Shown: piece by piece, positions 1-11,579 of the stretch | How positions within the stretch are numbered: the first letter of the stretch is position 1 | Layout: each line of letters starts with the position of its first letter | Assembly: GCA_020310875.1 (NCBI GenBank) | Contig: CM035415.1 | Coordinates: 195,716,932 to 195,780,931 of the forward strand | Length of the DNA stretch: 64,000 nt | Reading direction: 5' to 3' | Origin: Ceratopteris richardii | Taxonomy: Eukaryota > Streptophyta > Polypodiopsida > Polypodiales > Pteridaceae | Translations under genes and position numbers: made by a program | Notes under the pieces: generated by a model | Database searches by the model: none | Told to the model about the DNA's origin: nothing | What the model saw: the letters and a program-made list of their open reading frames with translations, nothing else

Positions 1-438
1 TTCATTTGGTCTAGGTATGTCTGGTTGTCCCATGTTATGTTCCCAAGGTCCTTTGTCAGCACATTGCCCTAGATCATTTGAATTTTCTGGGTCTTGAGAG
101 AAGATGTATACACATCCTTGCCTGTCTTCATATCTTCCATCTTTGAATTGGGCTACTGGAGTTATATTCAGGGGAATTTCTAAATTTCTCAGTCTAATGA
201 GGAATTTATGCATTCCATCCTGGTATACATAGGTTCCAAACCTATTTGTATACATGTACTTAAGGATGTTTCTAAAATCCCCAGTTTCTATTGACTCATT
301 TGTTTCATTTAGGTTTTCCATGTTATTTTCTTGGCTTAGACTTCTTCCTGATCTTTTATCACTTCCTGGCTCTTTTTCCTTTCTTGTTAGGTCTTGTTTA
401 GGAATTGAATTTATTTTATTTCCAGATCTTAGTATCAT
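1..438 (-). CDS. gag: E1 gag, N-terminal 146 codons (partial, off window edge)
   Basis: The minus-strand frame opens at ATG 438-436 and stays open to base 1. It begins MILRSG, matching the MNLRSG start of the E3, E4 and E5 gag proteins. A block of about 70 residues (LKYMYTNRFG, then YQDG, then a Val-Tyr-Ile segment and DLGQ) aligns in order with LEYLRTNRLGASIYEDG... of E5. In-frame TAG and TGA codons lie just upstream, which supports this start. The role inferred from homology is the N-terminal part of the structural Gag protein, before the capsid-like region. Similarity is low overall, so this is a different family. The rest of the gene is outside the window. Confidence 0.75.
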   Translation of the reverse strand, partial: MILRSGNKINSIPKQDLTRKEKEPGSDKRSGRSLSQENNMENLNETNESIETGDFRNILKYMYTNRFGTYVYQDGMHKFLIRLRNLEIPLNITPVAQFKDGRYEDRQGCVYIFSQDPENSNDLGQCADKGPWEHNMGQPDIPRPNE

Positions 439-726
439 TCAACTATTCTTGACAAATTTCTAATACTCAAAGGAGTGTTTGTCACAGTTTCCTAACCAAT
501 GTATTGGTTTTCCACAATTTTCTGTCCAAAATTGTGTGTGTTTTAATTTTCTTCCTGTGTTTTGTGTTTTTCACGACTTTCTAATGAAATTAGGGTTTTT
601 CACGATTTTCTACTGCCAGTAGTGTTTTTTCACGATTTTCAGATGAAAATCGTGTTTTTCACGATTTTATGATGCATTTGGACTTTCTCACGATTTTCTG
701 TTGGATTTAGGTTTTTTCACGATTTT

Positions 727-962
727 GTGCCTACCTGTGAGTTTTTTACAATTTTCTGTTGAAAATCGTGTTTTTCACGATTTTCTACTTACTTGTGAGT
801 TTTTCACGATTTTCTGTTGAAAATCGTGTTTTTCACGATTTTCTACTTACTTGTGAGTTTTTCACGATTTTCTGTTGAAAATCGTGTTTTTCACGATTTT
901 GTACTTACTTGTGAGTTTTTCACGATTTTCTGTTGAAAATCGTGTTTTTCACGATTTTGTGT
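727..962 (-). repeat. E1 leader tandem array, 58-bp period
   Basis: The phrase ctacttacttgtgag recurs at 785, 843 and 901, exactly 58 bp apart. Each unit holds hairpins made of AAAATCGTG and CACGATTTT arms around a T5 loop. The period is twice 29 bp. The region is untranslated leader between primer site and gag. Confidence 0.85.
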
Positions 963-1500
963 TCAAAATCGAGTTTTCCACGATTTTGTGTCAAAATCGT
1001 GTTTTTCCACGATTTTGAGTGAAAATCGCGTTTTTCACGATTTTGTGTTCAAAATCGAGTTTTCCACGATTTTGAGTGAAAATCGCGTTTTTCACGATTT
1101 TGTTCACAGAATCGTGTTTTTTGCGATTTTGTGTCAAAATCGTGTTTTTCCACGATTTTGTGTCAAAATCGCGTTTTTCACGATTTTGTTCACAGAATCG
1201 TGTTTTTTGCGATTTTGTGTCAAAATCGTGTTTTTTCCACGATTTTGAGTGAAAATCGCGTTTTTCACGATTTTGTTCACAAAATCGTGTTTTTTGCGAT
1301 TTTGTGTCAAAATCGTGTTTTTTCCACGATTTTGAGTGAAAATCGCGTTTTTCACGATTTTGTTCACAGAATCGTGTTTTTTGCGATTTTGTGTCAAAAT
1401 CGTGTTTTTCCACGATTTTGTGTCAAAATCGTGTTTTTTGCGATTTTGTCCACAGAATCGTGTTTTTCCACGATTTTGTTCCCAGACAATCGTGATTGCT
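963..1500 (-). repeat. E1 leader tandem array, 87-bp higher-order period
   Basis: Units beginning gaaaatcgcg recur at 1251 and 1338, an 87-bp step that continues on both sides with small variations. Each 87-bp unit consists of about three related 29-bp subunits with the ATCGYG / CRCGAT inverted motif. Because 87 is divisible by 3, several long shadow ORFs with a 29-residue repeat appear here on both strands; I do not consider them genes. Confidence 0.8.
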
Positions 1501-3474
1501 CACAGATTGTAAAAACACGATTTTCTTATGAAAATCGCGTTCTGGGAATCGCGATTTTGTTGGCACTTTTTCACAGAATCGCGATTTTGAGTAAAACTCA
1601 GAATCGCGATTTTGTCCAATTTTTGGCAGAATTTCAACTTATGATTTTTTTCAATATTTTTTCACTTAGAGAATCGCTTTATCAAAATTTTAACATGCAA
1701 TGAAGAGATTTTTTGAAAAACATTTTTTTCTTACTGAAAAACAATAAAAAACAGGAAATCGCGATTTCGTGATTTTGCTATTTTCCTACTTTTTTTGTGT
1801 TATTTACTCATTTTTATGCAAAAAAAAAAATATGTACTTAGAATGCTACTAGACTTTTTACCTTGCTTGCCAAGTTGAAAAAATCTCCAAAGCTTGCTTG
1901 TAGCTGAAAGTCGCGATTTTGTTGCTTCTGCACACTCTCTCTCTCCCTCACTCTCACTCTCAAATGAATTTTTCCTTCAATTATCTGTTTATATAGTGCT
2001 CAAAAAATCACGATTTTGTACTCAGAAAGTCGCGATTTTGATCAAATTTCAGTTTTTCACACTCTTTCACTTATTTGACTTCACTTTACTCAATCTTTAT
2101 GACTCCCTCTACACTTTCTTATGTCAAGTACCCAAATTTACCACATATTCCAAAAAATTTTCTTTACAGAAAATCGCGATTTTGTGTAGAGAATCGTGTT
2201 TTTTCTGTAGATCTTTTCTTGTGCAAATTTTGAGTATTCTTTGTCCTTGCCTTCTCTCAATATTCTTCACACTTCAATTCATGAGTCACCTGGAAAAATT
2301 TTTTCAAAACAACACTTTTTACAGAAAATCGCGATTCTGTTCAGAGAATCGTGTTTTCTAATTTTCTGGTTTTTTTTTTTGATAATTTTTTTATTTTTTT
2401 AAGCTTTCTTTCTCTTTGTTTGGCTTCAATTTCTTCTTTTCTTTAGAATTGACTTTACTCCTGAATTTTTGCACCAAAATCACAATCTCCCTCAGAAAAT
2501 CGCGACTTTGTGCAGAAAATCGTGTTTTTCTCTATTTTTGATTTTATGTCACTTTGAGTAGCCTTTTCTTCTTGATTACCTTCAAAACCTTTCAACAACT
2601 TCAATTCAACCTTCACTTACAATGTTATTTCCAAATCAATTACTGTTTTCAGAAAGTCGCGATTCTGTGCAGAGAATCGTGTTTTTCAGTTTTCTGGTTT
2701 TTTGATCATTTTTTGCTTTCTTTTCCAGTTTTTCACAATCACTCCTATCCACAACACCTCACTTCAACTTCTTATCAAGAAAAGAAATTTGTTTGATTGT
2801 TTTTGATGAGTTTTGTGAATTTGTTTGGTATTTTTGCCCTAAAAATAAAGGTGAACACTTTACTTAGGGTTTCTGGTTTTGGAAATCAACTGATCCTATG
2901 GTTCTTGATTGGTTATGAGTTTCTATGTCCTTAGCTATCACTAAAGTACCAAAGAAAGGTTCTCCAATGAAAAAGTGTTATGAAAGGCAATCAATTTTTG
3001 TAAAGATAAACTCAATCATATGATTTTTTTTTAAAATGCAGCACAACTCAAGATTTAATGCTCAGACTTGGTCAACAACTGAATCCCTCATTCCCACATC
3101 TAGCTACTTTAACTGTCCTTTCCTTAGTATCACCATGTTATCTTCCCAAGATCACCCATGGTGTCCAGTACTTGGGCAAAAAGAAATCTAGAAATGCAAG
3201 AATAGATTCAAGTTACCTCCATCTTCAGCTTCTTGGCTCAAATCCTCCACACACCTGCACTTTTACTTTACCAAGATGATGAGCAACTATCAATCTACAA
3301 AAATTTCAGCACTTCCACTTCTACAAGACATCCATTGCTTTCTTCTTCCCTAAAGACAAACAATGATATCTACCTATTCATGTGCACTTTTCCTTATTGA
3401 TGAGCTTTACCTTGTTTACCATCATCAACTGAAGATCCAGCAAAGGTCCAACTTCAAAGAAGTTCTTGGAATGT
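1501..3474 (-). other. E1 leader, dispersed TCGCGA motifs, no gene
   Basis: This AT-rich leader has no supported gene. It contains scattered copies of aatcgcgatt or agtcgcgatt (for example near 1550, 1576, 1603, 1757, 1912, 2030, 2173, 2328, 2500 and 2657), often followed 15-20 bp later by aatcgtgttt. From about 2800 to 3474 the motif is absent and the sequence runs plainly up to the primer site. Confidence 0.7.
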
Positions 3475-3492
3475 TCCCCGGCAACGGCGCCA
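3475..3492 (-). promoter_or_regulatory. E1 primer-binding site (tRNA-Asp)
   Basis: On the minus strand this reads TGGCGCCGTTGCCGGGGA, complementary to the 3' end of plant tRNA-Asp(GUC) including CCA. It lies 5 bp from the LTR end. It primes minus-strand cDNA synthesis and fixes the orientation of E1. Confidence 0.95.
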
Positions 3493-3562
3493 AAAAATGT
3501 TTTGTTTTGGACTCCAAGTTGTCCTCTCCAATCATGAAGTAACAAAGAATCAACAAATCATC

Positions 3563-3568
3563 TTTATT
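3563..3568 (-). terminator. Polyadenylation hexamer in E1 LTR
   Basis: AATAAA on the minus strand, about 65 bp before the inner LTR end, a suitable place for the R/U5 boundary. Confidence 0.5.
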
Positions 3569-4090
3569 TTGTCAATCCTAGGAATATCCACAAGACCACA
3601 GCCCCTTCAAGATAACAGATTCAAGGAAATAAGAGATTGATGGCTGGATTGCTGAGAGAAATTGAAGATGAAGAGAAAATCTTGAGATTACCATAACTAA
3701 GGCAAATCTCCATCATTTTCTATGTTCTTTATGTCAAAACCATGCCATTTCATTAGCAGAATACAAATATGAACTCAAAACTGAAAAATATCACCTGTAT
3801 CACCAAGACGAGACAATCGCGATTCTGTACCAACAGACGATTTTCACAATTTTGGAACTTCCTGCAGTCCTTTCCACTCATATACAGCAATAGGTCTCTC
3901 TCTTCATACAACTTACTCAGTAATACACAATTAAGACTCACAAATCTCCATGCTTAAGCAAGAGACAAGCTCACACATCAAAAGAAATACACTCAACAGG
4001 AGAAAACACGATTTTGCAGAAACTCTTTCTTCTCTATTGATAGCTTGAGCAAATGGCTAACCAACCTCTCCAAAATAGAGAAAATTGACT

Positions 4091-4097
4091 TATATAC
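4091..4097 (-). promoter_or_regulatory. TATA-like box in E1 LTR
   Basis: TATATAA on the minus strand, about 195 bp inside the 5' end of the LTR. This is the only good TATA in a suitable position. Confidence 0.55.
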
Positions 4098-4299
4098 ATT
4101 TTCAAGTGTCCCTTTTCACACTTGAAATTAGGTCTTTTTCTCTAATTTTCTAAAAAAATGCTATCTAAGAGTTTCTAAAAATTCTACAAAAATTACATAA
4201 GATCCTCAACCACATAAGGAAGACTCTTCCTTATTTTTACAATCATTGCATAAATATTTTACAAATTTTTTGACTTTTTACTAATTTTTTACATCAAAA

Positions 4300-7200
4300 A
4301 TGCTCCTTCCAACACCGATCAACGTGATAGGTATTGTAAACACCGCAGATGGATCCAACCCTACATACGTGCCTATCCAAGCGATAACCAGAGCCCAGGC
4401 GCTCTTACAAAACCAACAACTTAATCAAGAGAAAGTAGCCGAAACTAGTGAAGTTGCAGAATCGAGTAGTAAAAAGACGAAATCTTGGAAAGATTCCAGA
4501 GAAAGAATAAAGAGAAAGTGGAGTAAAAAGATAACGGAGTTGGAAGGAAGTTTAAGGGAGTCTAGAGCCAAAATACAAGAATTGACTGCACAAGAATTAA
4601 ACCAAGAAAATCCAGCTCAAAAATCAGGATCAGTTTTAGCGGAACCCATACCAGAAGATCTAGACATGATGTTTCGTGCATATCAAGCTAGAATAAAAGA
4701 GGGACCTCAAGTCACGGAAATGAGTAAAAACTACCCTCGAGCTGATCTAGAAATTGAGAGAACTAAACTTTGCATGAAAATGGTAGAATTAGCACAAGCT
4801 TTGTTTGAAGCCTCTAGATATCTTAATTGGAATAACATGGCAAAACCGGAACTACACTTTCAAGGACTAATGGAGAGGCTAGAATATTTGATAGAAAGCA
4901 AAGAGAAAAAGGATCAGCCTAGGAACCCTATTGTCCCAGAGACACAGGAAAGGAATGCACCATCCCTGTCTCAAGTACCCAATACAAGAAGTCAAGACAA
5001 CTTGTCTTCCATACATAAGTACTCACACGAATTTTTGAGGGAAATCCAAGAAGAGAAATGGGGAAAAGAACAAGGAACTCATCCTCCTATTCAAGAAATA
5101 GACGACTTGCAGGAACAATTTCCCCAAGACATCCCCTCTATATATGATGATGTAGAGGTGGAACAACTGAGTGAACCCACAGGATTTGAATCTAATTCTT
5201 TACAAGAATTACCTCAGTTCACAGGACCTTGGGAAGCAAAGTCTATTAGTATGAGAGCACCCACGATAATAGTGAGGAATGAAGAATCGGTGATCCCTAG
5301 GAACACGGAAGTGATCAAGAACACTAAAGTCCAGTGTAATCTTACTCTAGAGGAATTGTTAAAGGTAAAACCAGAATTGTGGAAGCATGTAGCAAATCAA
5401 TTCCCTGAGCTAGCTACCACACCCTCTCAGATAGGATCACATAAGAAGGTACCAGAGATACCCGTGGAAAAAATTGGAGACGTAAGCGAAGGAGAGGAAG
5501 GTAACACATATCTTCCAATAACCCATCAGGGCTACACCACGAAAGCCATCTTAGATTCAGGAGCCGGAGTAGCCATCGCTACCACCGCTTTGTGGAAACG
5601 TTGGGGTAAGCCAGCACTCAGACCCACCAGGATGAAACTACAAATGGCTGATGGACACATAGAAGAACCATTAGGCTTACTAGAAGGCATATCTCTCACC
5701 ACTTGTGGTGTAGAATTTGAGCATACTTTCGCCATTTGTGACTTTGCGAAAAATCGTGCTTATGAAATGATATTGGGACGACCATTCATGCGTCAGTTGC
5801 AAATTGTACAAGATTGGGGAACTAATTCTTTGTACTTGCAACATTTAGGAGTGACTACCAAAGTCAATCTTAAAGACTATTCACACAGAGATGTACCCCC
5901 AATACAATGGAACACCATCCATAAGACACCAACAGAGACGGAATCCGTGCACTCTTTAGAATCAGATCCTTCTTGGTTGCACGAGGATACCCATTTATGG
6001 ATGTGTAAAGTAGCCAAACAAGAGGAAGAGCGGTTAGAAGCCAGGACCTAAGGTACGGAACAACATCCACGAACCCTTCAAGATCCAGCCTACGCACCTG
6101 TAGTATTCCCAGACGAAGAGTTTGAACCCTATGGTTGGGCGGAGATACTAGCAACCATGGATGTAGCCATCAATGAAGAACAATGGACACCCCACTGTGA
6201 CGAGGATGGCTATGACATTTCAGTTTTCACGATAGAACCAATCATGGTAGATGCAATTTTAGAAGAGTGTGAACCAGACACTGATGCATTTGAGGATGCA
6301 AGCGATTTTGATTTAGAATCAATTATCATGGACCCACCCTTTGCATCAGAGGAAGAATATTTCTACGAAGTAGAGACTCACACTCAGAGACACGAGGAAA
6401 TTACTAACGAGGTAAGGTTAGCCACTCAAGTGACTACTAAAAGTGAAGGCAAGAAAAGAAAGAAGAAAGACACCAGGACAGAAAAAGAAGAATCTTTATT
6501 TGAAGTACCCGAGAACTTCAAGAAATATGAAATCGAAGATAGAAGGATTATGGTACGGATGCCCAATAGAAAGGCAAATGATGGACAAGTATATGATAAC
6601 CGAGAGAAAACCAAGAAAGTAATAGTTGCCATAGAAGGAGAAGAAGAAAAATGCACATACATAGGGCATGATTTGACGACTGAAGAAGAAGAAGAGTTAG
6701 TTGCCCTATTGCGCGAATATAGAGATGTTTTTGCTTGGAGTTACAAAGATTTGAAAGGAGTAGACCCAGATATATGTTCTCATAGAATCCCTATGACTCC
6801 AGACGCAAAACCGACAAAACAGAAACCGTACACGTATAATGATAACTACGCTCCGAAGATTAAAGAGGAGATAGATCGCTTGATAGAAGCAGGATTCATT
6901 TACGAAATTGAGCATACTGAATGGGTATCCCCCATTGTGGTTGTGCCCAAGAAGAATGGAAAATTGCGTGTGTGTATTAACCTTAAAAAAGTTAATGCCG
7001 CCACGATTAGAGATAGTTATCCTCTTCCTATCATGGAACACCTATTGGAAAGAGTTGCGGGCAAGGAAGTTTACAGCTTTCTTGATGGATTTTCAGGCTA
7101 TAATCAAGTAGCCATTGCTCCAGAAGACCAACACAAGACGGCTTTTGCCACGGAATGGGGCATATTTGCATTTCGTGTAATGCCATTTGGCTTAACAAAT

Positions 7201-10200
7201 GCACCCGCCACTTTCCAGCGACTCATGTGTCACGTTTTCAAGGAATTCTTACGCAAGAGCTTGGAAGTTTATGTCGATGACTTATGTGCTCATTCAAATG
7301 TAAGACAGACACATATCCCAGAGTTAAGACAAGTATTTGACAAATGTCGAGAATATCAGGTTTGTTTGAACCCAGAAAAATGCGTTTTCATGGTCAGACA
7401 AGGCAAAATTCTAGGACACATTGTGTCAAAAAATGGAATCTCTACGGATGAAGAAAAGGTGAAGGTAATTGCAGAATTACCTAGACCAACTAATGTGAAA
7501 GAGGTACAGGCATTTATGGGCCATTGCGGTTATTATAGGAGATTCATACACATGTATGCAATCATAGCCAAGCCTTTGTACTCTCTTTTAACCAATTTTG
7601 AATGGACAGATGAATGTGAAAATTCATTCAATGAACTTAAACGACGCTTGTGCTCAGCACCTATATTGACAACCCCAGATTGGAGTAAGCCATTCCATGT
7701 ACATGTGGATGCATCCAATTACGCCATAGGATGTGTGTTGGCACAACCCACGAATGAAGGTAACATAGATCTCCCCATAGCTTATGCTAGCAGACAACTG
7801 AACGCAGCAGAAAGAAATTACACCACGACGAAACGAGAAGGATTAGGGATGATCTACGCAGTAAAGAAGTTTAGGCACTACTTGTTGGCCAACAAATTCA
7901 AGTTCTTTACAGATCATCAAGCCCTATTATACTTAGTCAACAAACCATGTAACACAGGACGATTAATATGCTGGTTTCTATTACTCATGGATTACGATTT
8001 TGAAGTGGTAGTTAGGAAAGGAAAGACGCATCTTAGAGCTGACCACCTTTCAAGATTAACCTCAGGAGAAGCTCCTCAAGGAGTAGCGGATGAATTACCA
8101 GATGCATACTTGTTTAACCTTGAGATAGCACCAGAATGGGCTAAGCCTATAGTCCCTATTCTGACATACGGACCCAAGAATCCTAGGATAAAGATCAAAG
8201 AAGGAGAGATCACTAAGTCGCAGAGGTACCAAATCATGGCAGGAAGCATATATAAACAAGACAATCAAAAGATTCTTGCTTGTTGTGTAGATGAATCAGA
8301 GCATGCGAATTGGTTGCAATTAGCACACATAGGTGCACTAAAGCAACATCATTCAAAACATGGAACATTACAGACTCTGCATAGATTGGGAGTATATTGG
8401 CCTACGATGGAAGCAGATGTCTACAAGTTGTGTAAGGAATGCCATGTTTGTTGTGAAAGACCACCAGTAGAGCATGCGACATTATATCATGTGTCTCTCA
8501 CACCAGACTGGAGTGAACCTTTAGTGACATACTTGAGGACGAACACATTCCCTCAAGGAATGACCTTAGCTCGACAACGCAGTCCAGAGCAGGAAGCTCA
8601 AGACTACTCACTTATTGGCGATAATTTATACAAAAGAGGACGAGATGGATATCTAAGACAATGCGTTCATGAAAGCGATTATCTGAGCATACTAGAGACT
8701 GCACACCAAGGTGTTGCAGGAGGTCATTTTGGACCCGATAGGATAATCAAAGCCATTCTCTTTGCAGGATTATGGTGGCCCACTCTTCACATGGATGCAC
8801 ATACCTATGTAAAGAGATGTGACGTGTGCCAAAGAACTCAGTTTCCTACTCGCAGAGATGAAATGCCATTGAAACCCATGATGGGCGGACGTGCATTTTC
8901 AAAGTGGGGTATAGACTTTGTAGGACCCATTAACCCCCCTGCAAAAGGTACACATGCGGAATACATTATTGTTGCCACAGATTATCTGACGAAATGGGTA
9001 GAGGCAAAAGCCACAAAAAAGAATGATGCACACACAACTGCAAAATTCTTATTTGAAAATGTCTTTACGAGATATGGATTGCCTATAGAGTTAGTGAGCG
9101 ATCGAGGCACTCACTTTCTAAACCAAGTCATTGAATATTTGTTACAGGATTTTATGGTGATTCACAAGAAATCCGCACCATATCATCCTCAGGCCAATGG
9201 TCAGGCTGAAAGCACTAATAAGATCCTTTGTAACGTACTGACGAAACTCGTGAACAACAAACGTTCAGATTGGGACAAACAGCTACACCACGCTGTTTGG
9301 GCATATCGAGTGGCCTACAAGACCGTACTCACTGCAACTCCCTTTCAGATGGTTTTTGGTCAGAATGCTGTGCTTCCTTTGGACTTCTTGATACCAACCC
9401 TTAAGGTTGCACAAGAACATCAGTGGACCGGACATGAATTATCAGCGAGAATAATGGACTTGGAACGATTAGGAGAAACGTGGCTGAAAGCAGCAGTAGG
9501 AATATACGCAGCGAAGAAGCGACAAAAAGCATATTTTGATGCACATGTGAAAGATAAAGGCCTAAAAGAAGGAGATTTAGTTCTAGTGTATACGCTGAAA
9601 CAGCACGCACGGAAGTTAGAAAAGCGAGGTTATGGACCTATGATCATTAACAGACTTTCGCCTAGTGGAGCAGTACAGTTAGCCACCTTAGAAGGAGATA
9701 TAATGCCTAATTACATTAGTGGCTGTAGAGTCAGGTTATATCAGGAACCTCTTACTGAGGATATGCTTAGACGACTCACATTGGCAAAGAAGCGTAAGGA
9801 GGAAGAAAATAGAATACGAGCTGAAGCTCAGGCAGAAGCCATAGAACGCATTAAGCGCATGAAGCTAAGAAGACAAGGACTAGGGAGAGAACATTATAAC
9901 CATCTGGAAACATCACCCAGATATCCCATGGCCATGTGTCAAGTAAAGTCAACCACTCATCCTAGCATAGTGGACAGGAGACCATTCATTACAGTTAGGC
10001 TAGAACACGGCAACTATTGCCAAGAACTCAGGGCTTTAATTGACTCAGGTGCTGCGACTAGTGCGATTAGATGGTCCCACTATAAGGATTCAGGAATAGA
10101 AATGCGGCCAATTGAGGCATACCTCATAGGCCTAGGAGGCATGGAAACCCCTTGCATGGGCGAGGTGGACCTTCCTATCTTCATTAAGGATTTGACCATG

Positions 10201-11349
10201 ACAGCGAAGCTACTAGTGTGCCATGATGACGACCTGATAGAACCCCTAATCCTTGGCCAAGATTGGCTATACGATCACTCTGTGGACCTAAATCTTAGAC
10301 AAGGCTCCTTACAGATTGGAACCTTAGAACAGAAGCGAGTGATACCGCTTGACTTCCCTAACGGTATTCCGACTGAGGTTTGTAACCCTAGACCCTATGA
10401 AATACCTGCGACGGAAGACCGAAAGATCTTTAATCAGATCAGTCACGTTACGTCTACACCAACTCACTCGGGCTTGGCTATGGACAATTGTCAATCAAAA
10501 GGACGACAGGAGATCTTCCCTGGGACTTCCTGCAAACTAGAAGAGGCAGCTACCCATCCGCTAGGGCAGATGGACACAATCAGCAGTCAGATGGGTTGCA
10601 TCAGCGGCCAAATGAACACGACACCCTGCGGTGCTCATCCTTCCAAACTTGCTACGGACTGGCCTAGATTAAAGTTAAAGAACGAATCACTTCCTAATAG
10701 GCAGGTCACGCAAGTGTTGGATCTCCCTTCTTTTCCAAAGCAGAGCGTCCATCCGACCTCTCAACCTCAACCACAACAGAGTCAACCACGACGAAGAAAC
10801 CCAGACCGACGGCAGTATCAGAAGACACAACAAGAAAGACAGTATAGGCCACCCAAAGGAAGCGGCACCAGACAAATATGGGTGCCAAAAAGACAAAAAG
10901 CACCGAAGAACTCCAACCAAGCAGAGAGCGACAAGAAAAAGGCAGAACAGAAACAGAATCGGTATCCACCATCCCCTCGACCTCCTTCTACAGGTCCGAG
11001 CATTCGACAAATTTGGATCGCCAAGAAATATCTTACCCATAGACCCACACCCATGCAGATTTGGGTACCCAAACCATGTATCATAGCTCAATCCTTAAGC
11101 CATGTAATACATACCCCTCACAAATCTTTCCATCCCTCAACACCACCACACCCGATACTACCTTTGACCCCTCAGCAGAAACCCACCACCCATTCAAGGA
11201 CTCTTAGAAAATGGATACCGAAGAGTGTCCAACCGTCTTCCCCTAATCCATTGACTAACTACTCCCCGACTAACATACAACCTTGTACTAAATCACTAAC
11301 CTTTAAACCTTGTATAAATTCACCCACCATCATCACACATCACTCATAA
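4300..11349 (+). pseudogene. gag-pol: E2 gag-pol polyprotein, 5' truncated, one in-frame stop
   Basis: A single frame runs from 4300 to the stop at 11349, broken only by TAA at 6049-6051; frame and homology continue across it. Domains in order: C-terminal gag linker; retropepsin 1 with DSGAGVAIATT (about 5553) and ILGRPF (about 5772); RT with KNGKLRV (about 6955) and YVDD (about 7270); RNase H with HVDASN (about 7700) and FTDHQAL; an extra HHCC module (about 8308-8450); canonical integrase HHCC (about 8698-8830); the DDE core (GIDFVGP, SDRG, QANGQAES, about 8908-9215); a second retropepsin-like domain with DSGAATSAI (about 10042) and LGQDW (about 10255); and a basic, Pro-rich tail with QIWVPK, QIWIAK, QIWVPK and RKWIPK (about 10870-11215). 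All active-site signatures survive, so the copy was probably functional until recently. Full-length homologues have about 3100 codons. Confidence 0.9.
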
Positions 11350-11520
11350 TTTCAGCTCACCAAGAAATGTATGCATGATCTGAAACGTATAGGTGTCTAG
11401 AGACCTGCACTAGTGCTGCAAGAAACATTGCATCCATCACATCACAGCACTTGGCTACACGGGTTACGCATCAGTTATGGAAAGGGATTGCGGTCTCACT
11501 TTAATGGGATCATAATTAAT

Positions 11521-11549
11521 TTCCATGCTAATGTGTTAATCTTTTGTAG
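11521..11549 (+). promoter_or_regulatory. Putative 3' splice site ahead of E2 ORF2
   Basis: In the 230-bp spacer between gag-pol and ORF2, gctaatgtg (branch-point-like CTAAT) is followed by ttaatcttttgtag, a plant-type acceptor ending at 11549, 30 bp before the ORF2 ATG. The rest of the spacer (11350-11520) shows nothing else. E5 has an acceptor-like site at the same place. This is inferred from sequence pattern only. Confidence 0.5.
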
Positions 11550-11579
11550 CAGATCTTTCTCATTAGCGCATCCGTCACC

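Larger units (their letters stand above)
1..4293 (-). mobile_element. E1: 5' portion of a divergent Ty3/gypsy LTR retrotransposon
   Basis: Read on the minus strand, the order is 5' LTR (4293-3498), tRNA-Asp primer site, a 3 kb leader full of tandem repeats, then the start of gag running off the left edge. The LTR has TGT...ACA ends. The sequence beyond 4293 is the gag-pol ORF of E2, so E1 inserted into E2. The matching E2 half, the 3' LTR and the second target duplication must lie left of the window. The gag is only distantly similar to the gag of the other elements here and the LTR is unrelated in sequence, so E1 is a separate family sharing primer use and leader style. Confidence 0.85.
3498..4293 (-). 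repeat. E1 5' LTR (796 bp)
   Basis: The LTR is bounded on the plus strand by TGTTTTG at 3498 and TTTTTTACA at 4293 (TGT...ACA on the element strand) and abuts the primer site. It contains a TATA-like box at 4091-4097 and a polyadenylation hexamer at 3563-3568, which suggests U3 of about 230 bp, a long R and a short U5. It also contains one aatcgcgatt palindrome near 3825 and one acacgatttt near 4006, the same motif that fills the leader. TSD candidate on the right is TCAAA (4294-4298); its partner is off-window. Confidence 0.8.

Noticed and set aside
988..1703. Overlapping ORFs of 86-190 codons on both strands in the E1 leader
   Set aside because: They arise because 87-bp repeats keep one frame open; peptides are simple 29-residue repeats on both strands with no recognisable start context.
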